A stretch of 38,425 bases of DNA from Streptomyces sp. XM83C (GCF_023072675.1 NZ_JALLGL010000025.1:1-38425); one strand, 5' to 3'; numbered from the stretch's first letter, positions 15,373-24,001 are shown. The notes: generated from the sequence alone by a model not told the origin. Translations and numbers: made by a program.

Positions 15373-16671
15373 GTGACCACAGCCGCCGACCGCTCCCGCC
15401 GCCCGCGCCGACCCGCGTGGGCGGGCCGCAACTACAGCCTGCTGACCGCCGCCGCGTTCCTCACCAACGGCGGCAGCCAGGCCGCGCTGATCGCCTCGGC
15501 GTTCGCGGTGCTGGAGGCCGGCGGCGACAGCGGCGACGTCGGCCTGGTGGCCGCGGCCCGCACCCTGCCGCTGGTGCTGTTCCTGCTGATCGGCGGCGCT
15601 GTCGCGGACCGGCTGCCCCGGCACCGGGTGATGGTCGCGGCCAATGCGCTGAACTGCGTCTCCCAGGGCGTGTTCGCCGTGCTGGTGCTGGCCGGGGAGC
15701 CCCGGCTGTGGCAGATGATGCTGCTGACCGCGCTCGGCGGCACCGCTCAGGCGTTCTTCGCCCCGGCCTCCGAGGGCATGCTGCTGTCCTCCGTCCACGG
15801 CGAGCAGGCCGGCCGTGCCTTCGCCGTGTTCCGGATGGCGATGCAGGGCGCGGCGCTCGGCGGCGCGGCCGTGGGCGGTGCCCTGGTGGCGGTGGTCGGC
15901 CCCGGCTGGGTGCTGGCCGCCGACGCGGCCGCGTTCGCGGTGGCCGGCGCCCTGCGTGCCCTCCTCGACGTCCGCCACATCCCGCCCCGCGCTGCCGGCG
16001 GCGGGATGCTCGCCGACCTCAAGGAGGGCTGGCGGGAGTTCACCGGCCGGCCCTGGCTGTGGGGCATCGTCGCCCAGTTCGCCGTCGCCAACGCGGTGAT
16101 CGGCGCCGCCGACGCCGTGTACGGCCCGCTCGTCGCCCGCGACCGTCTGGGCGGCGCCGGTCCGTGGGGGCTGGCGCTGGCGTTCTTCGGCGCGGGCACC
16201 GTCGCCGGTGCCCTGCTGATGACGCGGTGGAAGCCGCGCCGACTGCTGCTCGCGGGCACGCTGTGCGTGTTCCCGATGGCGCTGCCGTCGGCCGCGCTCG
16301 CGGTGCCCGTCCCGGCGAGCGCGCTGTGCGCGGTGATGTTCCTCGCGGGCGCGACGGTGGAGGTGTTCGGCGTCTCCTGGATGACCGCCCTGCATCAGGA
16401 GATCCCCGAGGAGAAACTGTCCCGGGTCTCCGCGTACGACTGGTTCGGCTCGGTCGCGCTGACGCCGGTGGCGACCGCGCTGGCCGGCCCCGCCGAGTCC
16501 GCCGTCGGCCGCACGAACGCGCTGTGGGGATGCGCGGCGCTCGTCGTGGCGGTCACCGCGCTCGTGCTGTGCGTGCCGGACGTACGGCGTCTGCGGCGCC
16601 GTACGACGACCGTGGCGAAGGGCGCCGTGGAGTCAGCCGATGCCGAAAGCGCCGTCGGGGGGCTCGGGTGA
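15373..16671 (+). CDS. MFS transporter, EntS/MFS_3-like
   Basis: 432 residues, 12 predicted helices. GTG at 15373 is preferred over an in-frame ATG at 15337 because GATAGT stands 6 nt before it (probable leaderless start). Motif-A loop GGAVADRLPRHRVMVAANALN; central loop GGMLADLKEGWREFTGRPWLWGI and the segment SWMTALHQEIPEEKLSRVSAYDWFGSVALTP are typical of the MFS_3 branch that includes enterobactin exporters and macrolide pumps. The substrate is unknown. The last 39 bp overlap the end of the convergent spermidine-synthase-like gene. Confidence 0.84.
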   Translation: MTTAADRSRRPRRPAWAGRNYSLLTAAAFLTNGGSQAALIASAFAVLEAGGDSGDVGLVAAARTLPLVLFLLIGGAVADRLPRHRVMVAANALNCVSQGVFAVLVLAGEPRLWQMMLLTALGGTAQAFFAPASEGMLLSSVHGEQAGRAFAVFRMAMQGAALGGAAVGGALVAVVGPGWVLAADAAAFAVAGALRALLDVRHIPPRAAGGGMLADLKEGWREFTGRPWLWGIVAQFAVANAVIGAADAVYGPLVARDRLGGAGPWGLALAFFGAGTVAGALLMTRWKPRRLLLAGTLCVFPMALPSAALAVPVPASALCAVMFLAGATVEVFGVSWMTALHQEIPEEKLSRVSAYDWFGSVALTPVATALAGPAESAVGRTNALWGCAALVVAVTALVLCVPDVRRLRRRTTTVAKGAVESADAESAVGGLG

Positions 16672-17478
16672 CGGTACGGCGTCCGCGTCACCGACGGGAC
16701 GCGCGTCGCCGGTGAAGCGGCGCAGCGCCGGGCCGTGTTCGACGCGGGCGGGGAAGGCGTCGGCGGCGGTCAGCCGGGCCAGGTCGGTGATGGCGACGGG
16801 CCGGTGGGCGGCGACGAGGAGCGCGTTGCCGAAGCGGCGCCCGCGCAGCACGCCCGGCTCGGCGATCAACGCCAGCTCCTCGAACACCTCGGCGAACGTG
16901 GCGAGCTGGGAGCGGAGGAACGCGAACGGCGCCCCGTCGGCCAGGTTCGCCGCATAGACGCCGTCGGCGCGCAGGACCCGGCCGGCCTCGCGTGCGTAGG
17001 AGAGCGTGGTCAGGTGGGCGGGCACCCGGGAGCCGCCGAACACATCGGCGACGAGCACATCGGCGGAGTCGTCGGGGGCCGACTCCAGCCAGGCCCTGGC
17101 GTCGGCGGCGTGCAGCGCGATGCGGCTGTCCCCGGGCAGCGGCAGATGCTCGGCGACCAGGTCGAGCAGGGCCTTGTCGGCGTCGACGACGTCCTGCCGG
17201 GAGCCGGGCCGGGTCGCGGCCACGTACCGGGGCAGGGTGAGCGCTCCGCCGCCGAGGTGCAGTACGTCCAGCGGCCGGCCGGGCGCGGCGACGGTGTCCA
17301 GGACGTGCCCGAGCCGGCGGGCGTACTCGAACTCCAGGTGCTGCGGGGCGTCCAGGTCGACGTACGACTGGGGCGCCCCGTCGACGGTCAGCAGCCAGGC
17401 CCGTTCCCGGTCGACGTCGGGCATGAGCTTGGCGGTGCCGTGGTCGACGGCTCGGGTGACGGGGATCGGCTCGTTCAC
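16633..17478 (-). CDS. Spermidine-synthase-like protein
   Basis: 281 residues with a Rossmann methyltransferase fold of the spermidine-synthase group: substrate-side strand SYVDLDAPQHLEFEYARRLGHVL, nucleotide motif HLGGGALTLPRY, ribose-binding acidic motif DVVDADKALLDLVAEHL and VADVFGGSRVPAHLTTLSY. The usual motif in true aminopropyltransferases is GGGDGG; here Asp-Gly-Gly is replaced by ALT, and the catalytic DxxD region is altered, so polyamine synthesis is doubtful. Similar actinobacterial proteins are annotated only as spermidine synthase-like. GTG start with CACAAT 6 nt upstream suggests a leaderless mRNA. It overlaps the convergent MFS gene by 39 bp. Confidence 0.8.
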   Translation of the reverse strand: MNEPIPVTRAVDHGTAKLMPDVDRERAWLLTVDGAPQSYVDLDAPQHLEFEYARRLGHVLDTVAAPGRPLDVLHLGGGALTLPRYVAATRPGSRQDVVDADKALLDLVAEHLPLPGDSRIALHAADARAWLESAPDDSADVLVADVFGGSRVPAHLTTLSYAREAGRVLRADGVYAANLADGAPFAFLRSQLATFAEVFEELALIAEPGVLRGRRFGNALLVAAHRPVAITDLARLTAADAFPARVEHGPALRRFTGDARPVGDADAVPSPEPPDGAFGIG

Positions 17479-17544
17479 CGTCCCATTGTGCCGGGCGGGC
17501 CGGCCCCGGGTGCGGGCGCGGCACCGGGGCGAGCGGACGGGCTT

Positions 17545-17690
17545 CCGGTCCGGGTGCGAGCCCGGCGATGAGCGCTCGCCCCCCGGTCCGGGCGTGGGCC
17601 GAGGGCTGAGCGCTCGACCCCCGGTCCGGGCGTGGGCCGAGGACTGAGCGCTCGCCCCCCCGGTCCGGGCGTGGGCCGAGGGTTGAGCGG
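17545..17690. repeat. 38-bp degenerate tandem repeat, four copies
   Basis: Copies begin at 17545, 17583, 17621 and 17660 (periods 38, 38, 39), each opening CCGGTCCGGG and the inner ones containing GGCCGAGG and TGAGCGCTCG. The array fills the gap between the convergence-free ends of tuf3 and the spermidine-synthase-like gene (17479-17737), followed on the tuf3 side by a terminator hairpin. No gene is seen in it. Confidence 0.88.
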
Positions 17691-17730
17691 GGCGGCCCCC
17701 GGTCCGCGTCGTCCGGGCCGGGGGGCCGCC
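17691..17730 (-). terminator. Hairpin terminator of tuf3
   Basis: Arms GGCGGCCCCCGG and CCGGGGGGCCGCC (one extra G in the right arm) around about 15 nt, starting 8 bp beyond the tuf3 stop on the minus strand. No T-run. Confidence 0.75.
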
Positions 17731-17737
17731 CGCTGTT

Positions 17738-18907
17738 TCACAGCACGGCGGTGACGGTGCCCGCGCCGACGGTGCGTCCGCCCTCGCGGACGGCGAAGCC
17801 GAGGCCGGGCTCCAGCGGCACGTCCCGGCCGAGTTCGACGGTGACGGTCACCGTCTCGCCGGGCCGGGCCACGGCCGTCTCGCCGAGGTCGATGTCGCCG
17901 ACGACGTCCGCGGTGCGGATGTAGAACTGCGGCCGGTATCCGGAGGAGACGGGCGTCGTGCGTCCGCCCTCACGCGCGGACAGCACGTACACCTGGGCGG
18001 TGAACCGCCGGGCGGGCGTGACGCTGCCGGGCGCAGCGACGATGCGCCCCCGGCGGACCGCGTCACGGGCGACGCCGCGCAGCAGCAGTGCCACGTTGTC
18101 GCCGGCCTGCGCCTCCTCCATCGGCTTGCCGAAGGTCTCCAGGCCGGTGACGACGGTGTCGAGGCCGGCGCCGAGCACCTCGACGCGGTCGCCGACGCGC
18201 ACGGTGCCGCGCTCCACGGCGCCGGTGACGACGGTGCCGCGTCCGGTGATGGTGAGGACGTTCTCCACCGGCAGCAGGAACGGCGCGTCCAGATACCGCT
18301 CCGGCACCGGCACACAGGTGTCGACCGCGTCGAGCAGCGCCTCGATCGACGCCGTCCAGCGCGGGTCGCCCTCCAGCGCCCTCAGCCCGGAGACCCGGAC
18401 GACGGGCGCGCTGTCGCCGCCGTAGCCGTGCGCGGTGAGCAGTTCGCGGACCTCCAGCTCGACCAGGTCGGTCAGCTCCTCGTCGCCGGCGTCGGCCTTG
18501 TTGAGCGCCACCACGATGTGGTCGACGCCCACCTGCCGGGCGAGCAGTACGTGCTCGGCGGTCTGCGGCATGATCCCGTCGAGCGCGGAGACGACGAGGA
18601 TCGCGCCGTCGAGCTGGGCGGCGCCGGTCACCATGTTCTTGATGTAGTCGGCGTGGCCGGGCATGTCGACGTGCGCGTAGTGCCGGGTGTCGGTCTCGTA
18701 CTCGACGTGCGCGATGTTGATGGTGATGCCGCGGGCGGCCTCCTCCGGGGCGCGGTCGATGCGGTCGAACGGCACGAAGGTGCCGGTGCCGCGCTCGGCG
18801 AGGACCTTGGTGATGGCGGCGGTCAGGGTCGTCTTGCCGTGGTCGACGTGACCCATGGTGCCGATGTTCAGATGCGGTTTGGTGCGTACGTAAGCCGTCT
18901 TGGCCAT
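17738..18907 (-). CDS. tuf3: Divergent translation elongation factor EF-Tu (Tu3 type)
   Basis: 389 residues. GTPase that carries aminoacyl-tRNA to the ribosome. Three EF-Tu domains are present. G motifs: GHVDHGKT (19-26), RGITINIAH (switch 1), [10 protein letters not shown] (81-90) and NKAD (136-139). Regular EF-Tu has DCPGHADY and usually NKCD/NKVD, so Met82 and Ala138 mark divergence. The protein is slightly short and lacks rpsG/fusA neighbours, unlike tuf1. Streptomyces species such as S. coelicolor and S. ramocissimus carry such an extra EF-Tu3, reported to be under stringent control and scarcely expressed in normal growth; the identification follows that pattern. ATG with GAGGT about 7 nt upstream. 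A hairpin in the upstream region (18962-19003) may regulate it. Confidence 0.9.
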   Translation of the reverse strand: MAKTAYVRTKPHLNIGTMGHVDHGKTTLTAAITKVLAERGTGTFVPFDRIDRAPEEAARGITINIAHVEYETDTRHYAHVDMPGHADYIKNMVTGAAQLDGAILVVSALDGIMPQTAEHVLLARQVGVDHIVVALNKADAGDEELTDLVELEVRELLTAHGYGGDSAPVVRVSGLRALEGDPRWTASIEALLDAVDTCVPVPERYLDAPFLLPVENVLTITGRGTVVTGAVERGTVRVGDRVEVLGAGLDTVVTGLETFGKPMEEAQAGDNVALLLRGVARDAVRRGRIVAAPGSVTPARRFTAQVYVLSAREGGRTTPVSSGYRPQFYIRTADVVGDIDLGETAVARPGETVTVTVELGRDVPLEPGLGFAVREGGRTVGAGTVTAVL

Positions 18908-18961
18908 GGCTGTACCTCGATGCGTCGAAGCCTGGAGAAAGTGGGACCCCGAGGAACCGCC

Positions 18962-19003
18962 GACCCTCCCCCTGCGGGGTCCGCGGACGATCCGGGGAGG
19001 GTC
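18962..19003 (-). promoter_or_regulatory. Stem-loop in the tuf3 upstream region
   Basis: Arms GACCCTCCCC and GGGGAGGGTC pair perfectly around 22 nt that can form an inner CGCGG/CCGCG-like stem. It lies 55 bp before the tuf3 start, on the minus strand. The 272-bp gap 18908-19179 also has to contain the tuf3 promoter, which I could not place. It could be an attenuator, or the terminator of the alkylation-repair gene upstream on the same strand. Confidence 0.55.
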
Positions 19004-19179
19004 AGCTTCGGGCGCCGTCGACGGCGGCCAGGACGGTGGGAACGGCAGCCTTCGGGGCATCCGCGGCTGCGGATGCTGCGAGAAGGAAGGCGTACCGGAA
19101 CATGCGTCGATCTTCGCCGACGGCACGGTTCGGTGTCGAACGGTTTTTCCGCCCCGCTTCCGGGCTGGTTGACGGGGTG

Positions 19180-19902
19180 TCAGTCCCCGATGTTCTTCAG
19201 CGCTTCCCGGACGGTGAGCGGCGCGAAGCGGCTCCGCTCGGCGTCGACGAAGGCCCGTACGGCGTGCGGGTCGGTCTTGGCGTACTCGCGCAGGGCCCAG
19301 CCGATGGCCTTGCGGACGAAGAAGTCGGGGTGCGCGGACCGGCGCCGACAGTACTCGAACAGCCGCTCGGTGTCGGTGTGCTCCTTGTACCGGAGCTGGT
19401 GCAGCAGCGCGGCGCGCACCAGCCACAGGTCGTCGCCGGCGATCCATGCGTCCATGACGGCGGTGAGCGCGGGGTCGGCGGCGACGAGCGGCCCGACGAC
19501 ATGGGCGGCGAGCAGATCGACGGTGTCCCACCAGGGCACGGTCGTGAGCAGGTGCCGCACCACCGGCAGGAACGCTGACGTGCAGCGCGACGCGTGACGG
19601 CGCAGGAAGTCGACGGCGAAGTAGTGGTACTCGCGTTCGGGCAGCGCCCAGCAGCGCAGTGCGATCGCCGTGAGGTCGGTCTCGTCGGGGCGGGGCGTGC
19701 CGGCGAGGACGGTGCGGGACAGGGCGCGGCGTTCGGGGGTGGGGATGCCGAGGAAGGGCGAGACGTCCTTCATGTAGGCGCGCATGGCCGCGGCGCGCTC
19801 CGGGTCGCCGGCCGGGCCGTACACCGATGTCAGGCGGGTGATCACGAGATCGGCGAGCGTGCTCGGCGGCACGGTGAGGGGGCCCCGGTCGGTGACGGTC
19901 AT
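19180..19902 (-). CDS. DNA alkylation repair protein (AlkC/AlkD-like HEAT repeat family)
   Basis: 240 residues, the usual length. Helical HEAT-like repeat protein of the AlkD superfamily; characterised members excise N3- and N7-alkylated purines without base flipping. Family segments: [59 protein letters not shown] and [30 protein letters not shown]. The WWDTVD stretch carries the conserved Trp/Asp that contact alkylated DNA. The ATG at 19902 follows TAATCT by 7 nt, consistent with a leaderless transcript. Upstream sequence lacks the TGTCAGT damage-promoter motif found before ung. Confidence 0.88.
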   Translation of the reverse strand: MTVTDRGPLTVPPSTLADLVITRLTSVYGPAGDPERAAAMRAYMKDVSPFLGIPTPERRALSRTVLAGTPRPDETDLTAIALRCWALPEREYHYFAVDFLRRHASRCTSAFLPVVRHLLTTVPWWDTVDLLAAHVVGPLVAADPALTAVMDAWIAGDDLWLVRAALLHQLRYKEHTDTERLFEYCRRRSAHPDFFVRKAIGWALREYAKTDPHAVRAFVDAERSRFAPLTVREALKNIGD

Positions 19903-20009
19903 GGGCGGTAGATTACGGCGGCCTCCCGGCGTCGGGCCGCTGTTCGCGGGTCCGGGCGGCCGGGTCGTGCGAGACTGGGCGCTCGTACGGCCGTTTTCCA
20001 GGGGGTCAT

Positions 20010-20771
20010 GTGCTCGATGCCACCACCCGCTCCGGGGGCACCGCCACGGCCCCGCCCCGGGCCGCCGCGGCGGAGGCCGCTGTCCCGGCGTTGTCGCGTG
20101 CCGGTGCGTTCCTCGTGCGAGCGCTGCTGTCGCCCTGGTCGCGTTTCTCCCTGCTGGTCGGGCTGCTCGCTTCGGCCGCGACGGCGGTGTTGCTGTTCGA
20201 GCCGCAGCGGCTGCTGACGGAGGGCTGGCCGCCGCATCTGGGCGGGGCCGCGGCGGCGCTGGTGTTCGCGGTGGCGTACGGGCTGTGCACGGTGGCGTTC
20301 GTGCCGCGCCCGCTGCTGAACCTGGCGGCGGGGGCGCTGTTCGGCTCGCAGGCGGGGCTCGGATGGGCGCTGGCCGGGACGGTGCTGGGGGCGGGGCTGG
20401 CGTTCGGGCTGGGGCGGCTGCTCGGACAGGACGCATTGCGTCCGCTGCTGCGGGGGCGCTGGCTGAGGGCTGCGGACGGGCAGCTGAGCCGGCACGGCTT
20501 CCGGTCGATGCTGGCGGTGCGGCTGTTCCCGGGAGTGCCGTTCTGGGCGGCGAACTACTGTGCCGCCGTCTCGCGCATGGGCTGGGTGCCGTTCCTGCTC
20601 GCGACGGCGCTCGGGTCCGTCCCGAACACCGCCGCGTACGTGGTGGCCGGCGCCCGCGCCTCGGCGCCGACGTCGCCCGCCTTCCTGATCGCGCTGGCCT
20701 GTATCGCCGTACCGGCGCTGGCGGGTGTCGTGGTGGCCTGGCGCAAGCGCCACCGGCTGCGGGGGCGGTGA
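20010..20771 (+). CDS. TVP38/TMEM64-family (VTT domain) membrane protein
   Basis: 253 residues. GTG at 20010 with GGGGG just upstream; an overlapping ATG at 20008 is out of frame. After a 35-residue Ala-rich N-terminus come about six helices with the VTT-domain core: FVPRPLLNLAAGALFGSQAGLGWALAGTVLGAGLAFGLGRLLG, then RLFPGVPFWAANYCAAVSRMGWVPFLLATALGSVPNTAAYVVAG. Relatives include DedA proteins and eukaryotic lipid scramblases. A role in lipid handling is inferred from family only. It ends 10 bp from the convergent thiolase gene. Confidence 0.85.
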   Translation: MLDATTRSGGTATAPPRAAAAEAAVPALSRAGAFLVRALLSPWSRFSLLVGLLASAATAVLLFEPQRLLTEGWPPHLGGAAAALVFAVAYGLCTVAFVPRPLLNLAAGALFGSQAGLGWALAGTVLGAGLAFGLGRLLGQDALRPLLRGRWLRAADGQLSRHGFRSMLAVRLFPGVPFWAANYCAAVSRMGWVPFLLATALGSVPNTAAYVVAGARASAPTSPAFLIALACIAVPALAGVVVAWRKRHRLRGR

Positions 20772-20781
20772 GCCGGGGCGG

Positions 20782-21951
20782 TCAGACCGCTTCGAGGATC
20801 ATCGCGTTGGCGAGACCGCCGGCCTCGCACATCGTCTGCAGGCCCCAGCGGGCGCCGCGGGCGCGCATCGCGTGGACGAGGGTGGTGGTCAGACGGGTGC
20901 CGCTGGCGCCCAGCGGATGGCCGAGCGCGATGGCACCGCCGTGCACATTGACCTTGCCGAGGTCGGCGCCCGTCTCCTGCTGCCATGCGAGCACGACGCT
21001 CGCGAAGGCCTCGTTGACCTCGAACAGGTCGATGTCGTCGATGCCCAGTCCGGCCCTGCGCAGGACCTTCTCGGTCGCCGGGATCACTCCGGTGAGCATC
21101 AGCAGCGGGTCGGAGCCGGTGACGGCGAAGCTGTGCAGCCGGGCGAGGGGGCGCAGTCCGAGCCGGTCGGCGGTATCGCTGGAGGTGATCAGCACGGCGG
21201 AGGCGCCGTCGTTGATCGGGCTGGCGTTGCCGGCGGTGATGTTCCACTCGATCTGCGGGAAGCGCTCGGCGAAGCCCGGGTCGTGGTAGGCGGGGCGGAG
21301 AGAGGCGAGGATCTCGGGGGTGCTGTCGGGGCGTACGCACTCGTCGCGGGCGACACCGTCCAGCGGGGCCACCTCGGCGTCGAACAGGCCCTGCTCCCAG
21401 GCCGCGGCGGCCTTGCGGTGGGAGGAGACGGCGAAGGCGTCCATCCGCTCCCGGCTCAGCGACCACTTGGCGGCGATCAGTTCGGCGCTGATGCCCTGCG
21501 GCACCAGGCCGTCGGGGTAGCGGGCGGCGACGCCGGGGCCGAACGGGTCGGCGCCGGGCGGCACGTTGGACCACATCGGGACTCGGCTCATGGACTCCAC
21601 CCCGCAGGCGACGACCAGGTCGTAGGCGCCGGACATGACGCCCTGCGCGGCGAAGTGGACGGCCTGCTGGGAGGAGCCGCACTGGCGGTCCACGGTGGTC
21701 GCGGGCACCGACTCGGGGAACCCGGCCGACAGCACGGCGTACCGGGTGGTGTTCATGGCCTGCTCGCCGACCTGGTCGACGGTGCCGCCGATGACGTCGT
21801 CGACGAGCGCGGGGTCCACGCCGGAGCGCTCGACGAGGGTGCGCAGGGTGTGGGCGAGGAGTTCGACGGGGTGGACGTGGGCGAGGGAGCCGTTCGGCTT
21901 GCCCTTGCCGATGGGGGTGCGTACGGCTTCGACGACGACTGCGTCACGCAT
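20782..21951 (-). CDS. Acetyl-CoA acetyltransferase / 3-ketoacyl-CoA thiolase
   Basis: 389 residues, typical thiolase length. Nucleophile Cys91 in TTVDRQCGSSQQAV; substrate loop NINDG-equivalent GNASPINDGASAVL; base-containing motifs VNEAFA, HGGAIALGHPLGASG (His of GHP) and the second Cys in MCEAGG near the C-terminus. It catalyses CoA-dependent cleavage or condensation of 3-ketoacyl-CoA; chain length cannot be told. ATG at 21951 with GAGG about 7 nt upstream. It is divergent from an HxlR regulator; a probable promoter (TTTGAA, 17 bp, TATGGT, reading leftward from 22050) overlaps the repeated operator, so it is probably controlled by that regulator. Confidence 0.9.
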   Translation of the reverse strand: MRDAVVVEAVRTPIGKGKPNGSLAHVHPVELLAHTLRTLVERSGVDPALVDDVIGGTVDQVGEQAMNTTRYAVLSAGFPESVPATTVDRQCGSSQQAVHFAAQGVMSGAYDLVVACGVESMSRVPMWSNVPPGADPFGPGVAARYPDGLVPQGISAELIAAKWSLSRERMDAFAVSSHRKAAAAWEQGLFDAEVAPLDGVARDECVRPDSTPEILASLRPAYHDPGFAERFPQIEWNITAGNASPINDGASAVLITSSDTADRLGLRPLARLHSFAVTGSDPLLMLTGVIPATEKVLRRAGLGIDDIDLFEVNEAFASVVLAWQQETGADLGKVNVHGGAIALGHPLGASGTRLTTTLVHAMRARGARWGLQTMCEAGGLANAMILEAV

Positions 21952-22000
21952 GGGCGGGCCTCCTTGGCCGCGAGGAGCCGGCTGGGCCGGGCGATTACCA

Positions 22001-22045
22001 GTGAGTAGGAAATCTGGACTCACCATAGCGCCGTGAGTTGGAAAT
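22001..22045. promoter_or_regulatory. Direct-repeat operator between thiolase and HxlR genes
   Basis: GTGAGTAGGAAAT (22001-22013) and GTGAGTTGGAAAT (22033-22045) are 32 bp apart, about three helical turns. ACTCAC at 22018-22023 makes an inverted partner to the first copy. The repeats overlap the likely thiolase promoter and end 13 bp before the HxlR -10 element TAGACT (22059). Confidence 0.65.
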
Positions 22046-22070
22046 TCAAACCCTCTTCTAGACTGGGCGC

Positions 22071-22541
22071 ATGGCCGCTCCCAAGGACCCCCGCCCCTGC
22101 TCGATCGCCGACGCCCTGGCGCTGGTCGGCGAGAAGTACTCCCTGCTCGTGCTGCGCGAGGTCTGCCTGGGCAACGGCCGCTTCGACCAGCTGGTGCGCA
22201 ACATCGGCGCCCCGCGCGACGTCCTGGCGGCACGGCTGCGCCGGCTCGTGGACGGGGGGATCCTCACCAAGCGCGTCTACAGCGAACGCCCGCAGCGCTT
22301 CGAGTACCGGCCGACGCCGGCGGGCCTGGAACTGGAGCCGCTGCTGATGCTGCTCAAGGAGTGGGGAGACCGGCATCTGCGGGCCGACGACGATAGGCCC
22401 ATGGTGGTGGAACACATCTGCGGGAACGAACTGGTCCCGGTCGTCACCTGCGCGGCCTGCGGCGACGAGGTACGGCACGAGGACCTGACGGCCCACCCGC
22501 AGGCCCCCGGCTGGACCCTGTCGGGGCCGGCGGCGGCCTGA
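22071..22541 (+). CDS. HxlR-family transcriptional regulator
   Basis: 156 residues. Winged helix-turn-helix of the HxlR type: [61 protein letters not shown] followed by the wing [18 protein letters not shown]. The N-terminal Cys10 ([10 protein letters not shown]) is in the position used by redox-sensing HxlR/YodB proteins. The C-terminal part adds two further Cys ([11 protein letters not shown]), a CxxC that may bind metal; this extension is often seen in actinobacterial members. The ATG follows TAGACT by 6 nt, so the mRNA is probably leaderless. Likely target: itself and the divergent thiolase. Confidence 0.88.
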   Translation: MAAPKDPRPCSIADALALVGEKYSLLVLREVCLGNGRFDQLVRNIGAPRDVLAARLRRLVDGGILTKRVYSERPQRFEYRPTPAGLELEPLLMLLKEWGDRHLRADDDRPMVVEHICGNELVPVVTCAACGDEVRHEDLTAHPQAPGWTLSGPAAA

Positions 22542-22764
22542 ACGACAAGGCCGGCGAGCACCCCCCGGGGGGCGCGACCGCAGGCGATCCCCGGCACCCG
22601 CCCGGTGCGACCGCGACGGCGGGCCGGTCCTGGCCCCGAAAAGCCCCTGGGGCAGGCCCGTGACCTTGCCGCGCTACGCTGCCCTCGACATTCGTGATCA
22701 CCACGCGTGGCGGCTCGGCGCGCCCGCGCACCCCTCCCCGATCGGCACTTGGACCCCTACCTTC

Positions 22765-23640
22765 ATGTCTTGGTTTGAATCCCTCGTCCTCGGACTCGTC
22801 CAGGGGCTGACCGAGTTCCTTCCCGTCTCCTCCAGCGCGCACCTGCGGCTGACCGCCGCGTTCTCCGGCTGGGAGGACCCGGGCGCCGCCTTCACGGCGA
22901 TCACCCAGATCGGCACGGAGGCGGCGGTGCTGATCTACTTCCGCAAGGACATCGGCCGGATCGTCGCGGCATGGTTCCGGTCGTTGTTCAGCAAGGCCGC
23001 CCGGCAGGACCACGACGCGCGGATGGGCTGGCTGGTGATCGTCGGCTCGATCCCGATCGGCGTGCTCGGCCTGACGCTCAAGGACCAGATCGAGGGGCCG
23101 TTCCGCGATCTGCGGGTCACGGCGACGATGCTGATCGTCGTCGGCATCGTGATCGGCGTCGCGGACCGGCTCGCGGCCCGCGACGAGAACGGCGGCCGGC
23201 ACCGCGCGCCGAAGCAGCGCAAGACGCTGGAGAACCTGGGCGTGCGGGACGGCCTCGTCTTCGGCCTGTGCCAGGCCTGCGCGCTCATCCCGGGCGTGTC
23301 CCGCTCCGGCGCCACCATCAGCGGCGGCCTCTTCATGGGCTACAAGCGTGAGGCGGCGGCCCGCTACTCCTTCCTGCTCGCCGTCCCCGCCGTGCTGGCC
23401 TCCGGACTGTTCGAGGTGAAGGACGCGGTGGGCAGCGGCCATGTGGCGTGGGGTCCGACACTGTTCGCCACGGCGATCGCGTTCGCGTCCGGATATGCCG
23501 TGATCGCATGGTTCATGAAATTCATCTCGACCAAGAGTTTCATGCCGTTCGTCTGGTACCGGATCGCCCTCGGTGTCGTCATCATCGCCCTGGTCGTGGC
23601 GGGCGTGCTGAGCCCGCACGCGGCGGAGTCGGCGAGCTGA
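22765..23640 (+). CDS. uppP: Undecaprenyl-diphosphatase UppP (BacA)
   Basis: 291 residues. Integral membrane enzyme that dephosphorylates undecaprenyl diphosphate to recycle the lipid carrier of cell-wall synthesis; overexpression gives bacitracin resistance in other bacteria. Both signature motifs are present: [14 protein letters not shown] (14-27, catalytic Glu and Ser) and PGVSRSGAT (176-184, catalytic Arg). About eight helices. The ATG at 22765 fits the normal N-terminus ([17 protein letters not shown]); there is no clear Shine-Dalgarno sequence. The preceding gap (22542-22764) contains a 12-bp C6G6 palindrome at 22561-22572 and nothing else recognisable. Confidence 0.95.
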   Translation: MSWFESLVLGLVQGLTEFLPVSSSAHLRLTAAFSGWEDPGAAFTAITQIGTEAAVLIYFRKDIGRIVAAWFRSLFSKAARQDHDARMGWLVIVGSIPIGVLGLTLKDQIEGPFRDLRVTATMLIVVGIVIGVADRLAARDENGGRHRAPKQRKTLENLGVRDGLVFGLCQACALIPGVSRSGATISGGLFMGYKREAAARYSFLLAVPAVLASGLFEVKDAVGSGHVAWGPTLFATAIAFASGYAVIAWFMKFISTKSFMPFVWYRIALGVVIIALVVAGVLSPHAAESAS

Positions 23641-23792
23641 CCGAGCCCGGCCGGGCATCGGCGGGCGCGGTCGTCCATCGCCGGGCCCGGACGGGCGTCG
23701 CCGTCCCGGCCCGGCATCCCCGCGCGCGACCGGACAGAGCCGTGCGACCGTGACCGACTCCATACGGTCCGCGTAGCCGTCCGGTAGCGCAG

Positions 23793-23814
23793 TGTCAGTT
23801 CTTGCCCCTAGGCT
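23793..23814 (+). promoter_or_regulatory. Possible PafBC-type (RecA-NDp-like) promoter
   Basis: TGTCAGTTC (23793-23801) and TAGGCT (23809-23814) have exactly the spacing of the ung promoter in this window and of the RecA-NDp consensus (TTGTCAGTGGC, N6, TAGGGT), but the GGC after TGTCAGT is replaced by TCT. It stands 7 nt before the ATG of the 59-residue gene. Confidence 0.5.
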
Positions 23815-23821
23815 TGTCCGC

Positions 23822-24001
23822 ATGTCCCCCGATTCCATGCCCTCTGGTTCCGTGCGCTCTGCCGCCGAACTCAACGAGCGCATAAGGGCGTTGTGGCTGC
23901 GCACGGGCGGCCGGCTGACGGACCGGGAGCGGGAGCAGTACGAGGCGCTGGTGGTGGAGTGGGCCGAGGCCGTGCGCGGCGGCGTCGTCGAGGCCGCCTG
24001 A
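23822..24001 (+). CDS. Small hypothetical protein (59 residues)
   Basis: 59 residues, not recognised. After a Ser/Pro-rich start (MSPDSMPSGSV) it is predicted to be two amphipathic helices: SAAELNERIRALWLRTGGR and TDREREQYEALVVEWAEAVRGG. It has no Cys, no signal peptide and no membrane segment. Codon use is like that of neighbouring genes (third positions G/C). The ATG at 23822 is chosen since TAGGCT lies 7 nt upstream, giving a leaderless message, while a further in-frame ATG at 23792 would overlap the promoter. The -35 region carries TGTCAGT, the core of the DNA-damage promoter recognised with PafBC, so it may be damage-inducible. It is otherwise isolated, between uppP and a convergent SDR gene. 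Confidence 0.72.
   Translation: MSPDSMPSGSVRSAAELNERIRALWLRTGGRLTDREREQYEALVVEWAEAVRGGVVEAA

Noticed and set aside
17545..17690. CRISPR-like repeats near tuf3
   Set aside because: Tandem degenerate 38-bp units with no spacers between them.
20008..20217. Overlapping ATG reading frame at the start of the TVP38 gene
   Set aside because: Out of frame with the VTT domain and rich in Arg/Pro; the GTG at 20010 gives the real protein.
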